The translations under genes and the position numbers were made by a program. DNA of 64,000 nt from Nageia nagi (Eukaryota; Pinophyta), in NCBI GenBank assembly GCA_050084985.1, contig JBITNC010000001.1, positions 63,612,001 through 63,676,000 on the forward strand, in the 5' to 3' direction. The notes under the pieces are model-generated. The model was not told the DNA's origin. It worked only from the letters and a program-made list of their open reading frames with translations, and ran no database searches. This document shows, piece after piece, positions 33,550 to 45,440 of the stretch (position 1 is the stretch's first letter; each line of letters opens with the position of its first letter).

Positions 33550-35007
33550 CATCAACATTGACATGAATATATAGTCTTGGATTCTTTTCTATAACATCTT
33601 CACTAGGAAATTCGTTATATTGAAAGCAAAGCATATTACAAACTAGATATATATCAAGATTAGTTACTAATTATATAAATTTAGCAACAAGAATATTTCA
33701 TCAACTTCAATCTTTTTAGGTGCATCAAATAAAGCATCTCTATGATCAACTGACAATTGTAAAAGTTTAAAAATAATTATCTTGGCATAAGTTACCTTTA
33801 ATTTCTCAAGGAGTTTTTGCATACCAGAATTACAAGGGATTTATGTTCTTTCTATCATGGTTAGATTGATATTCCCTCTAGGTCTTCCTCTCTTAGTGGT
33901 ACCACATAGTTGCTAGATGAATATGACATTTACCATAAGTGGTTCAACTTCTTTTGAGTCAACTAAATGAGCCCCATATTATATGTTTTCATCATCTAAC
34001 AATTTCTGCAATTGTTTCCTTAGGATCATGCAATCATTCATTTTGTGACCTTTAACTTTGTGATATTCACCAAATTCTACCTCATTATACTAACTAGGTT
34101 TATCATCATGGGGATCTAGCTCTTATTTTGGATTAGGTTTGAGTAACCCATTTTGTAAGCAATACTAGAACATAATGGTGGGAGCTAAAGGTAATTTAGT
34201 ACTTTTTCTAAAATTATACTTTGCTTGAATCTTTTGTTTCTTTTTGGATTGGTAACCTAGATTCTTTTTTTTTATATATATATTCCTTCCTTTGTCTCCT
34301 TAGGAAGACTCCCATACTTTAAATCACCTATATCAATGAAGAACAACTTCTTTTGGATATGCCTATGTACAATTTCTATAAATGAAAGCATCATGTAATC
34401 CAAAGCTATGAATTTAAATTTAGGATTGATGTTGTGAACAAACATGGATGTGACATTAGACTCAAATAATGAATCAATAATCATGCTCCACATATTTTGA
34501 AATATTTGTGCAAATTTATCAAATCTTTTATTTATACCTTGGATAGCACTGAATAAATTTGAAATTATCATTTGTCTAGGAGCACGATATTTGAAATGGA
34601 TATGGAATTTTGAGGTAAGTTGTGAATTGAAATTAATAGACTTGGAAATTGAGTGCTTCACCTCTAAATGTAATGGGAAAATACTTTGCCATCAAATTAT
34701 CATTTATTTTGAATTTTAATTCAAACTTCATTTCAAAAGCCTTGATATGTTCCATAGGATGTCCCTCACCATTATATGAATCAAATATAGGCTCCACTTA
34801 TAGATTTATTTCCATAGTATTGTAAATTTCATCACATAGTGGATTTGAATCTCTAGAAATAGAAGTAGTAATAGCAACAAACTTACTATTACCCCCAATG
34901 TTGGAGCATTCACTTCTATCCTCATTTCCATAAAGTAGCTTTTTCAAATTAGCTTTGGTTGCCTCATCAAAGCTATTGACTATGGAAAGAAAATTAGATG
35001 GTTCCAT
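33550..35007 (-). pseudogene. Tat-2 gag
   Basis: On the coding strand the frame starts near 35007 (MEPSNFLSIVNSFDEATKANLKKLL) and continues at 34661-34272 (FKYRAPRQMIISNLFSAI, INKRFDKFAQIF). Near 34085-34040, GEYHKVKGHKMNDC matches the zinc-knuckle position (first Cys not kept), followed by ILRKQLQKLL. It runs up to the insertion of the gag-bearing element at 33549. The frame is broken many times. Alignment to Tat-1 gag is only partial. Confidence 0.72.
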
Positions 35008-35117
35008 TTTTGAAACACTTAAAATGCAAGATTATTCCTATCTAAAAATCCTAGGGTTTTTAGCACAACTAGTCAAGGGTGAAGTGATGCATCGAAAAAG
35101 AAGTCAAGTTCACCAAT

Positions 35118-35622
35118 TTTTATAACCAAAATAATAATAATTAGGGTTATTTATAGCATATTCAATTTAACTAATTAACCATGAAATAATAATAAATAAT
35201 AACATGAAATATGATAATAACATAATTTACCTTGACCTATCAAATTGGATTTACGAAAGATACAAATATGTACTTTACCTATCATGATGAATGAAGATAA
35301 TATTTAATCAAAAGAGGATGAACAACAAGTTTCCTCTAAGAATGGAGCCACAAATCGAACCTCAATCTAGCACCAATGTTAAGCATTTAGGATCATGTCA
35401 TAATTTCTTATGCACAACCCCTCCACCTTTATAAGTAACATGTCTAGTGCTAAGGCTCCTCCTTAGGCTTATTATGATGTTGGATCGACCTATTATCATA
35501 AAACATAAAGGTAGATGAGAGTGCACAATGATAAGAGTATTTATTTAATAAAATAAATAAATCATTTTGAATACCTAAAAGGTTATTTTAATTAAGTTAA
35601 AATTCCTTTTTAGGTGTTTATT
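35118..35622 (-). repeat. Tat-2 5' LTR (right), internally deleted
   Basis: About 505 bases matching the two ends of 16738-17453 but lacking about 200 bases in the middle (the join is near 35380-35395). The outer terminus is worn (GGTGTTTATT instead of GGTGTTAACA). Inside it on the coding strand lies TTGGTGAACTTGACTT, a possible primer site. Confidence 0.85.
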
Positions 35623-38460
35623 TTTTATGTTTATTTTTTGAATCTGACTACTAATGGTAACAAAAAACTTCTTTATCAACTTTGGATTAAAATCAAATAT
35701 TATAAAGCTAATGAACTTTAGGCCCTTAATACTTGATCAAAATTAACTCTTTATCATAGAGGAAGAGGTAAATAACCTTTAGTTATAACGAAATGAAATC
35801 AAGTACAAATATCGAACTATGAAAACCCCTTTAACCACTATGTATGGTAGAATCAAAGAGTTGTAGGCATTCAAATAAAAAAAAGGTATGTAATTAGCGA
35901 CTTAGGATATAATAAGGAGATATATATAACCATAAAGGATTGATTGAAAAGACCTTATTAATTTAAATGACATACACAAGAAACATAGATAAAAACCATA
36001 GAAAAGTTAAAGTGGCATTTCTAAAGGTGCTTGATTTTTAATTTTCTTTATTTTCTTTATATTTCTTAAATTTTTATTTAGAAATTTAAATTTATATTTA
36101 CTTACAAAATATTCTCAAAAAGAAATAAATACAATAGTATAAAAGGATATCCTTAAAAAAAAACAAAAAATAAAAATACTAGCATCAACTAAAAAGGATA
36201 AGGTAAAATCATTCTGAGCATGAGGTAAAGGATGAGTAAAAATATCATGATCCCTTTACTAGTGAGCTATGCCCCTAGCTAAAACATAAAAATATGGCTA
36301 AGTATCACAAAAAAGGAATCTAAATAAGTGAAGCTATGAGTGGAATTGCTATATAGTATGGGCTAAGGATGCAATTATACAAGGTGGGTTTGATATGTGT
36401 TCAAGCTAAATGGAATCACTAGACTAATAAATGTTATGTGGATATCATGCTAGGGATTGGAGGAGTGCATAAACATAGAAGAGATCTCATAACACTATAA
36501 TTTGGATAATGTGCAATATTCTTGCATTGCATGGAAAGTGAAAATAATCTTAGGGTAAGTGAATAATTATCACAAGTAAGCCTAACATAGCAAGTTACAT
36601 AAAAGGAACAAGGTGAAACATGTTGAAATTATCATTATTCTAAAAAAAATTCAACTACAATAATTACATTCTTAATTTGTTATTATCTAAAGGGGTTATA
36701 CTATTATATATGTTCCAAAAATCAAGCCACTTATCAAGGTCTTTTAGATGACCTCTTTTAAGATGTTGATGGGTTAAGCAAGTTTATTAGGTAATTATAG
36801 GGATCTTTTGATGATATAACTTTGTTAATTCATGATTATATAAACTATATCATTTTAGAGATTTACTTTCAATAGGGATTAGATTAGCTTCCATGAAAAG
36901 GATCGACTATGGTGTATTATTTTTAATTTTGAAGTTATTAATAATGATTTTTTTTTAAATTTACTTAGTTTTATTCCATGTCTCTTAGGAAATTATTCCA
37001 CACCAAATTTATAGCCAAATATATAAGAAAATATTTTTTTAATTTTTTTAATGAAGTTTGAAGAGGGATTTTTAACAGAATTCTAACCAATTACAATATG
37101 CAAGAGTAAATCATCATAGTGTAGCATGAAAAAAATATATCTTAGTGCATCTAGCCCTAATTCCTCTTACAAGATTACAAAATAAATAAGGAATGAAAGA
37201 ATTAAAAATATTAAAATCACCCTAAGACCTTACTTTTCAATATCATCCATCATATCCTTGATGATCTTGCCCAAGCCATTGATTAATCTGCTGGAAACAA
37301 CTAACATTCCTAATAACACATCCCTTTGAAGGTATGGATATCTTCTCATGGGGGGAGTAGGATTTGCTTTGGGACTATCCTCATTTGAGATATCTTCCTC
37401 TTCCTTAGAGGGATCTAAGTCATATTATGCATCAATTAACTCCACCTCCATGAGATCATTATCCACTTATCACTCTTCCTCACTCATCACCTATTACTCC
37501 TCATTCAATCCTTCCCACCAATATATTTTATCTTCTATTTAGGTTCCAAGTCTTCCTTTTTGTATGCTAAATTATATTCTTCTACATAAACCAACCCTTA
37601 TAATCCTAGTAGTAATTTAGGTCTGAAGTATGCCACTCCTTGTCCTGAATTTGAATTTCTTGGGAGGCTTCTATTTTTCCTTCTCTTCCACCTCTAGAGA
37701 CACTTCCAAACATGACTACAAGGGTATGCTCAAATCAAACTTCTCCTTTAGACCCATATGTTGTATCTTAGTTTTTAAGATCATTTTTATGAGACCTTGA
37801 TGGAATAACTCTTCACACCTTTTTCTTTGCAAGCCCTCAACTACTTTATCCAATTTTGTATACAAAAAGGATGAGATATTCATCTTTGATCCCTATAAAT
37901 GTTTGATGAATCCAAAATGGAATCTCCTTACCTAGCTATCTAAAGTATCCAATATCATAAACTATATGATGACCAATGTAACTTCTCCCTAGGGATTCGA
38001 TAAAGAGGTTCAATCTACTCCTTTATTATCTCTCGATAGATTAATTTATCCCTTGGAAAACTTTAATAACTCTAGCTTGATACTATGATTGTTCCTATGA
38101 ATTATTTCCCCTAATACCTTAAGACTCATCACATATGTCATAATAACTTTATTAACCTTAAATATTATCCCAAAGGTATGCACTTCAACTTCCTTCTATA
38201 TAGAAGTAAATTTTTAGGATAACATGACATCATGGACCTCAACTTTCTCCAAAAATTATAATAGACCCCTTTCCTTCATTATGACTTAAACCTCCTTTGT
38301 TAGGGATAACAAAGTTAGCTCCAAGCATAGTTTCGATTGGGGCTTCATAATTTCACTTGGTATTCAATCACAAGATCAAAAAAATACTACAACTATAGTT
38401 ATAAACCCCTATCAAATCCCTTTATCAATGGTTATCTAACCACCATCTAAGCATGCATCA
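35623..38460. other. Unassigned DNA; possible coding relic at 37215-38345
   Basis: Mostly AT-rich with no recognised element. Between about 37215 and 38345 the minus strand has richer codon-like text (for example KLDKVVEGLQRKRCEELFHQ near 37860 and HMGLKEKFDLS near 37750) broken by stops. It may be a decayed retroelement gag-like or host-derived frame, but I cannot name it. Confidence 0.4.
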
Positions 38461-38539
38461 TTAAAAGTTAGTTATCTATGATGATGACTTATATGTGATG
38501 ATTATGGTACCATAAACTATCTCTTAAGGTGTTAATAGT

Positions 38540-38588
38540 GTGGTTATTAATCATCCCCATAAACTATATGGGGGTAGTTAATAACCAC
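38540..38588. repeat. Imperfect foldback, arms about 22 bp
   Basis: GTGGTTATTAATCATCCCCA pairs with the inverse at 38566-38588 with three mismatches, leaving a loop of about five bases. It could be the centre of a foldback MITE. No flanking target duplication was seen. Confidence 0.6.
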
Positions 38589-38729
38589 TATCTTAATTAG
38601 TATAAGGGGCATTTTGAATAGATACAATATTGTTTAAAGGGATGATTTAAAATCGGCCCTATAAAGTTAAATGGGACAATTTTAAAATGTTGTTTAATAA
38701 TTAATTTAAAAAAAAGTTTAGTCTAGAAG

Positions 38730-38764
38730 CACATTCCATCATGTTTTCTTCATGATGGAATGTG
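38730..38764. repeat. Perfect 14-bp inverted repeat with 7-nt loop
   Basis: CACATTCCATCATG, loop TTTTCTT, then CATGATGGAATGTG. Directly after it a segment of about 20 bases (GATTATAGACTATGCTATC) is present twice (38764-38803). Confidence 0.8.
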
Positions 38765-39183
38765 ATTATAGACTATGCTATCTATGATTATAGACTATGC
38801 TATCCTCAATTACCTAAGGCACATGAGCTTAATCATAGTGTTAATTATGGGCTCCTAAAGAATGACCCAATTGAACTGACCAATCTTTTTTCAATCTCTT
38901 ACCTTACTCATCTTAGTCCAATACTGGAAGTACCTAACAAAAGAATGATTAACCACACCTTTATAGTGATCATTCTCATAGATATGAAATAATCTAAATG
39001 CATCAACATATGATATTAAATATTATAAGTATACCATATTGATCCAAGTGAACCATATGATATTAAATGATCTAAATGCACCAAAATATAATATGAAACC
39101 TCCAACAAATTCACACCTCCTATTGAAGTATATAAATAAAATATGTGATATGAAATTATTTAAACTATATGATCTAATAACTA

Positions 39184-39835
39184 GTTGGAGAAGGAAAGCA
39201 ATTGTTCAACCCATAAATTTTCTAAGTGTTAAAAACTAGTCCAAAAGTGGTAAATTGGTAAAACTATGCTTGTAATACTTAGCAAAAACAATTATGGTTC
39301 CCAAGTGGATGTCGTATTGTATAGACAAAATGATGAGATGAAAATAATGGAACATGTTATGGGCTCCTTCATTTCCTATATTATATCAAAATATTTTTAT
39401 AAATAAATTATTACATGTAGTAATGTTGTAGAGCATATTTGAATCATTTGAGCATATCGAAACTAAAGACCAGATATGAATAACTTGAGAATAATTAATT
39501 AATTCTTTATCATTTAAGTATAATTATAGATCATATTTGAATCTTATTATGCTTGTATTTGTGTTCATGTTATTTTTATAATAAACTTTTCAAAAAGTGA
39601 CAAACTACCTTTTTCATGCTTATACAATTAGACCACCATTGAACCAAAGGAGGTGCTTGATATTACAATTTGGATTTTAGTATACTAGATTTTTAAAAAT
39701 CATATGATTATAAAAAAACCCAAAATATGTCTCAAAATGAGACCCAAAAATTGGCTTGGAGAAGGAAAACAACTATTAAATCTAAAAAAATTCCCAAGTA
39801 TCAAAAACCAGTCCAAAAGTGATAAGTTTGTCTCA
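39184..39835. repeat. Diverged direct repeats (39184-39260 and 39751-39835)
   Basis: Both copies read TTGGAGAAGGAAA.CAA, then AACTAGTCCAAAAGTG or AACCAGTCCAAAAGTG and a similar following stretch. Text around them (blocks with ATGATATTAAATGATCTAAAT or variants) is also loosely repeated. They are probably parts of one decayed element; no coding motif was found. Confidence 0.45.
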
Positions 39836-40279
39836 TCCACCATATGTTATGAAATGATGCAATTGTACCATATATTATAAAATGATATAAATCCACTATA
39901 ATATTTTAAAAAATGATATGATATGATCTAATTATGTTTTAAATATCATGAAGTAAATATGTTATTTGAAACCTCCAACAACCAATGCATACAAACAAGT
40001 AATAAAACATACAATTACCAAGAGGTAATAAACAATAGCATTACCAATAGAAAATAAATAGTAGCATTTACAACATGCAATAAATAGTAGAATTATAAAC
40101 ATTGAATATCAATAACCAATGCATAAAAATGTGTTAAAATAGCTAGAAGAAATAATTTTAGTATTTAAATATGAATTCAAGTGTATGTATGCCAAGATAT
40201 AATGAATGACATATGTATCGGTATTTCAATCAAAATACAATATCATTCTTCCAAATATGCAACCTCAATACCCCCATGA

Positions 40280-41400
40280 ATGTGTTGAATATTTTCATCA
40301 TTTACATTATCATCTTATGAAATTTAAAGTTCAATGAAATATGTTGCTCAAAATACTTCTACCCAAAATGCTTCAATATTTTTGGTCCCTCTTGGAGGTG
40401 ATATAAGAACAACATACTAGTTGGTTTCAATTGGATTTTGTACATAAAATACTTGAATGACTTGCGATGCTACAATAAATGGATCATATTATTATATATC
40501 CCAACATTGTAATTTTCTCATATTGATCATTATGAAGTCCATTTCTTCATTTTTACATCCACTCTTCTTATCAAGAATATTCACCCAATCACATTTAAGT
40601 AGGGGGTATTGAAATCAATAGTAATTCAACAAAATTATATCCCTAATAAAACCATAATATATAATTATTTCAAACATCATGTTTGTGTCTTTTGCACTTG
40701 ATAATTGACTCAACACACACATTGTTGTTTTTAGTTATTATTTTCTCATCTATATATTCAATATTAAATCTATAAATAGCCTAAAAATTTAATCATGGCT
40801 TGACTCAACCATTCTATTCCATATGATTCATCATCATTATGTTACTTTTTATCTACCTAAAACTGAAATAAAGAATAATATTTTGAATATGATTCTAGAA
40901 CATTACATGATAATCAATATAAATGTCAAATATTATATTCAAGAAAGCATAATAACTTGATCTCGTAGCTAAGGGATGAATGTTTGAATATGAATTTTTT
41001 ACAACCATATTTCATCTCTCGCTACATGAGGGTTGGATTCTTGTGCTTCTTGATTTGGTCTAAACTTTTTCAAGCATAATTGGATCTAAATAATATTCAA
41101 ACATATATAATAGCAATAAATAAATATCTACTTGCTCTATTCAAAGTTGAACTTCATCCATGTTAAGAGAACACATCAATGGATTTTTCTCGAGAGAAAT
41201 TTAATCCAAATTAAAGACTTTTATAGTGGATGTTGGCCTCCCTTCAACTATAATTTATACTTCTTTGTCACTCCCAACCTCATTATAGCCAATTTCTTCT
41301 ATACCTCTCATGTAGTTTGTACAAAATGAAATGAATTTCTCAACAAGATAATGTTCCATGTTACAACCTTCGGGGCTAGCTTGATTTTTTACATAGCCCT
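40280..41400 (-). pseudogene. CACTA (En/Spm-like) transposase-associated relic
   Basis: Minus-strand text in order: HYLVEKFISFCTNYMRGIEE (about 41350-41290), EGRPTS near 41235, EQVDIYLLLLYMFEYYLDP and FIPWLRDQV (about 41140-40950). These fit the conserved region called DUF4218 in plant CACTA proteins. Then IYYGFIRDIILLNYY and PLLKCDWVN with MDFIMINMRKL (40660-40520), YDPFIVASQVIQVFYVQNP (40490-40435) and YVVLISPPRG fit DUF4216. Frame breaks are frequent. No CACTA terminal inverted repeats were found, so element limits are unknown. Confidence 0.82.
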
Positions 41401-41559
41401 TATAAACCTTCATAATTCTAAGAAAGAAAAAAATATTTTTATTTTTGATGATATATTATACATAAATTAGAAAAATGGTGATTTATGAAATTGATGAACA
41501 CATACAAACCTCTTGAGTGGGTATATGCATTAATATTATGTAGGTCCATATAGATGTAC

Positions 41560-42110
41560 TTACTGCACCAAGTAAACTATTAAATGCACTATTAAAGGAG
41601 ATGAAGTAGACCTTTATCTCCACCCAAGATCACCTTGGATGTAATTATCCTAATATTCAACTCAAGAGAATACAATCACACACACAAAGAGAGAGACAAG
41701 GATGTATAGTGGTTTCTCTCAACTAGAGAGTACTCCACTCTAACCTAGGTCTTATTACTTCTCAAGAGCACAATCTTATAATGCAATACTAGTGCTCTCT
41801 CCTTCTATTATTGTATGCACTAAGAGCATTAAAATGCTTTATACTAGTAAAGAATGCTTAAGGAGAGTCCTCAAATATTTATAGGTGAAAATCCCACTTT
41901 GAATCACCCTTTTACCCAAGAGGAATGCCATAAACCAAAGGATAAGCATATCCTACAAGTTGGATGAGTGTATAACAAGTCTCAATATTTTAAATTCACT
42001 ACTATAATTTTAAGTATTTAAGTGGATTGATTACTGAGTTACATTATGAGAATATATTTGACCTTTTAGATACCTTGCACAATAATGTATTATTTTTTCT
42101 AGCACTCCCC
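41560..42110 (-). repeat. Copia LTR relic, minus orientation
   Basis: On the minus strand the words GGGTAAAAGGGTGATTCAAA and CCTATAAATATT (TATA-like, 41874-41886) parallel the plus-strand relic at 43057-43405 (GGGTAAAAGGGTGATCCAAA, CTTATAAATA). The part read as R/U5 (41560-41760) contains GTAGAGTGGAGTACTCTC-like text. No coding region is attached. Confidence 0.6.
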
Positions 42111-43056
42111 ATTAATGCAATAATGGGGTAGAGAGTAGAGAATATAGAGATTAGAGAAGATAGAGAGATGTAGTGTTTGTGCATAAGAGAGTTATTCACC
42201 ATAAAAAAATACAATCAGAGATTAAAAATTTACATCTTGTAATGTAATAAATCCTAGAAAAGGCTCAACTACTTAACCATTTTAACAAATGATTTATAGT
42301 ACAATAAACATCACCCATAAATGGTTTTAATGTACAAGAAGTCATCAATCAATAATAAGTTTACATGAAGAGCCTCCATGAACCAATATCTCAAAGTAAG
42401 TAACCTATAATCTCTAGATGTAACAACCCACCCAATTGCACTTATTATGAATCCAATGCTTTCAAGAATTTGAATGTGATTAAGACTATTTGTGTTATGA
42501 GATGATTAATTGTGATTGGTTATATGCAATATTTGTGTCGATTTGATATTGGCTTCGAGAATTCTATGACACAGGTTACATGTTGACTTAACATGGGAGT
42601 TAGGATGGATACACCAGGGAACCAAAGATGAGTTGGATACAGGAGTGGATTAGTAAAAGTGAGAAAATAATTAGTGTTGATTTGCTAACAGCCCATAAGG
42701 ATCTTCGTAGATCATATAGATGCATATCATAATTATTTTGCATGGTATTCAATCCCTATGATGTGTATAATATTTGTGTATGCAAGTTAACAAAATTTTC
42801 CATGCAAGATAGGCGGTCTCCATAGGTAAACATGTGTACTAAAATTTTTATGTGCATCCTTGATTGTAGCAAGAATCTTCCTCCTCTTAAGTCTAGGTGC
42901 TTGTCTAGCATTTTGGACACTAATGCTAAAATTATTAGCCCAGTTTTTGAATTTTATTTGATAATTTTTAAGTATATTTGAATAAATAAATGCTTGTTTA
43001 AGAGTTTATGATAATATTAATGGGTTTATTTTTTATTAATGGTCTTACATTAATTG
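42111..43056. other. Unassigned DNA between copia LTR relics
   Basis: No coding text. TGTAACAACCCACCC at 42419 resembles the start of some gypsy LTRs, but there is no partner copy in the window. Confidence 0.4.
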
Positions 43057-43405
43057 TGTTGGAAGGTATAATGCAGTATTATAAAGGTTTTGTGATAATA
43101 TTCTATGTAAATTCACTAATACTTAAGGGTATCATTAGATACCTTAAGTATTTAAGTGAATATGATAATGTAACTTGTCCTACACTCCATGTCATGAGCA
43201 TGCCCCTTTGGTAAAAGGGAGTTTCATGTCATGCCTTTGTACATTGGGTAAAAGGGTGATCCAAAGAGGGATTTTATCTTATAAATATAAGGTTTCCTCT
43301 TTGTAATAAAACACCAATTTTTGGAGTAAATTTATGCTACAGAATAATGTTTATGATATGAGATTAAGATAATTGTAAGAGATTCATATTTGTGAATGAA
43401 TTGAT
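43057..43405 (+). repeat. Copia LTR relic, plus orientation
   Basis: Starts TGTTGGAAGG and shares GTAAATTCACT.AATACTTAA and TATCATTAGATACCTTAA with the large copia LTR (47196 onward), with a TATA-like CTTATAAATA at 43279. It is followed by a leader matching 49055-49489, so it is the 5' LTR of a truncated related element. Confidence 0.65.
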
Positions 43406-44050
43406 ACCACATGTTTGCACATCCATTTAGGGATTATCTTGATAACTTAGGAGAACAACTTGAAACCTAATCAAGATTAATAATTTGGCCAATCCAATAA
43501 ACATCATAACCTTGAAAAATAGTAGGTACTTCTCCTTATGAGAAAGTATAATACTAACAAGGCAAACTAGTTGAGGATTGGTAGTACTTGGGCTCCTCTT
43601 GTGTGGGCATCCTAGTGAAGGCCTAATTTTAGACAAGAAAACAAGCCTCAACAATGTCACTCTACATCTTTGGTTCTTGAGATGAAAAATGTATTTGGTT
43701 ACATGGGTTATTATTTGATTTGTAAAACATTTGCACTAGTGAATCAATCAAGCATGTCTTAGTTAATTAAATGTAACATGTATTACTTACTTGGTTAAAA
43801 CTTAACATATAATGTTGTTTATTGAGCAACATACTAATTATTTTTTACATTATTATGTAGCAAATTGGAGACTCCTTTTTACCCAAGCACATTCTTTATG
43901 GTTCCAAATTTGAGATTTGGGAACCTCATATGAGAGTTGAGTTGTAGGTAAGGAAGCTTTGGCAAATAGTGAATGAGAACCTTGTACCTCCTACAAATGA
44001 GAAGGTACTAGAGGCTTACAATAGGATATGGCATGAATAGCATTGGTTAG
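43406..44050 (+). pseudogene. Copia leader and gag N-terminal relic
   Basis: The leader (43420-43660) parallels 49090-49330 closely. From about 43862 the text GDSFLPKHILYGSKFEIWEPHMRVEL then VRKLWQIVNENLVPP and KVLEAYNRIW matches the gag start of the large copia element (GDSFASKYILDGSNY..., from 49489). The relic ends near 44050, where the similarity stops. Confidence 0.8.
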
Positions 44051-44719
44051 AGCCATGTGATACCAAAGTGAAATTAGACGAAGAGGGGCAACAATAACAA
44101 AGAAAATGCATGCAATAGTGAGAAGGTGGTTTTGAGGTGATGCCCCCTAGCTAGAGAGGATAGTAGGCAGTTTAAGGTGGTTTCAGCAAGAGTTTAAGTA
44201 AGCAATTTTGAGGTGATGCCCCCCCCCAAAAAAAAGCCTACCCAAACTAGCTCAGAATATATAAAGATTTTTAAAAAGTGCCTTCTCATATTGAGCAAGA
44301 AATGTAATGTAAATTGGATACTCAAACAAAGCAATATGATATATTTTTGTAAAAAAATGAAATGTTTTGCCAAATACATTTAAGTTAGTATAATATATCT
44401 ACTCTTTTCCTCTTCTCCCCTTTTTTTAAAAAAAAAGCTAAAGAAAAGATATAATATATTTTGAAAAGAAATATATACTATCCTCTTAAGTAGTAAATAT
44501 ATTTTAAATTATTAATTAACTTTGAAAAGAAAAAAAAATTGAATCTACATAAGAGGTTAGAAAATAATTGCTATTTTAACCATAATGTATTATTACCGAA
44601 TTACTTAACATGAAAGATTGTTAGTAGAATAACAAAAAAGGCACTAATATATCATGTTATTGAGAAAATGTTATGTAGGAGTTGAACTAACATAATCATA
44701 AATTAATGTTAGTATCAAA
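44051..44719. other. Unassigned AT-rich DNA
   Basis: Two copies of TTTTGAGGTGATGCCCCC (44132 and 44207) lie about 75 bases apart. Otherwise there are runs of A or T and no coding text. Confidence 0.45.
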
Positions 44720-45012
44720 ATGAAAAAAAAAGATTGGGGGTTATACCTCTAAATTGTTTTACCTTAAACAACAAGAGTAAACCTCCAATAATGATAAATA
44801 AGAATGAAGAAACTTCAATATGATGAAGTGTTTCCACACCAAGATCTAATACCAATTGAAGGATTTGAAATATAACATAAATAATACTAAACTCCTAAGA
44901 TCTCATGAAAGCTCAATCTCACATCTAAATTACTCAAATAAGACAATCTCACAAAGATAACTCAAGATGTAAAGTGGTTCCTCCAACTACAAGTACATCC
45001 ACTATTTAGCAG
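44720..45012 (-). repeat. Copia LTR end, primer site and leader relic, minus orientation
   Basis: The minus strand gives an LTR tail (AGTGGATGTACTTG ... AACCACTTTACATCTTGAG) parallel to the large copia LTR, then TTGGTATTAGATC, a mutated tRNA-iMet primer site (about 44850-44862). A leader with GGTAAAACAATTTAGAGGTATAAC then follows, comparable to 47760 onward. The LTR is cut at 45013 by the minisatellite. Confidence 0.68.
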
Positions 45013-45440
45013 GCCCTTCCAATGTAACCAATTGGTGCATATCCTATGATCATTGTGTTCCTTGAGAATTCATTTCAAAGAACCATTTATCAAACATTTC
45101 ACAAGCCCTTCCAATGTAACCGATTGGTGCATATTCCATGATCATTATGGTCTAGGAGACTGCCTTTCGAAGGGGTATTTGTTAAATAGTTTGTAGACTC
45201 TTTTCAATGTAATTATTTTATGCATATCATATGATCATTGTATTCCATGAGACTGCATTTTGATGAGGCATTTTTTCAAACAAATTGTAGGCCCTTCCAA
45301 TGTATCCATTTTGGTAAATATTCTACAATCATTATAGTTCATGAGACTACATTTCGAAGAGGCTTTATGTCAAACAATTTATGGGCCCTTTCAATGTATC
45401 CATCTTGTGCATATCATGCGATGCTAAAACAACATTTTAT
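45013..45440. repeat. Minisatellite, about 4.7 units of 92-94 bp
   Basis: Unit starts at about 45013, 45105, 45197, 45291 and 45385, each with GCCCTT.CAATGTA, TGCATAT, ATGATCATT and GAGACT.CATTTCGA or close variants. Units differ by roughly 15-25% by eye. The text between units has no open frame of note. Confidence 0.85.

Larger units (their letters stand above)
16738..35622 (-). mobile_element. Tat-2: Ty3/gypsy LTR retrotransposon (Tat lineage) carrying two later insertions
   Basis: Paired LTRs (16738-17453 and 35118-35622) bracket gag, protease, reverse transcriptase, RNase H, second RNase H and integrase, all on the minus strand. It differs from Tat-1/Tat-3 in LTR and in protein wording but shares the domain order and double RNase H. 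A chromodomain gypsy element (18609-24172) splits the integrase, and a gag-bearing defective element (28449-33544) sits just upstream of the protease active-site region. Without them the element would be about 8.2 kb. It is more decayed than Tat-1. No clear target duplication is visible. Confidence 0.88.

Noticed and set aside
42419-42433. TGTAACAACCCACCC as the start of a gypsy LTR
   Set aside because: No second copy, primer site or coding region is attached within the window.
43388-43412. TTGATACCACATG as a primer-binding site of the plus-oriented copia relic
   Set aside because: It reads as the reverse complement of the expected TGGTATCA, so it does not fit the orientation of the attached leader and gag.
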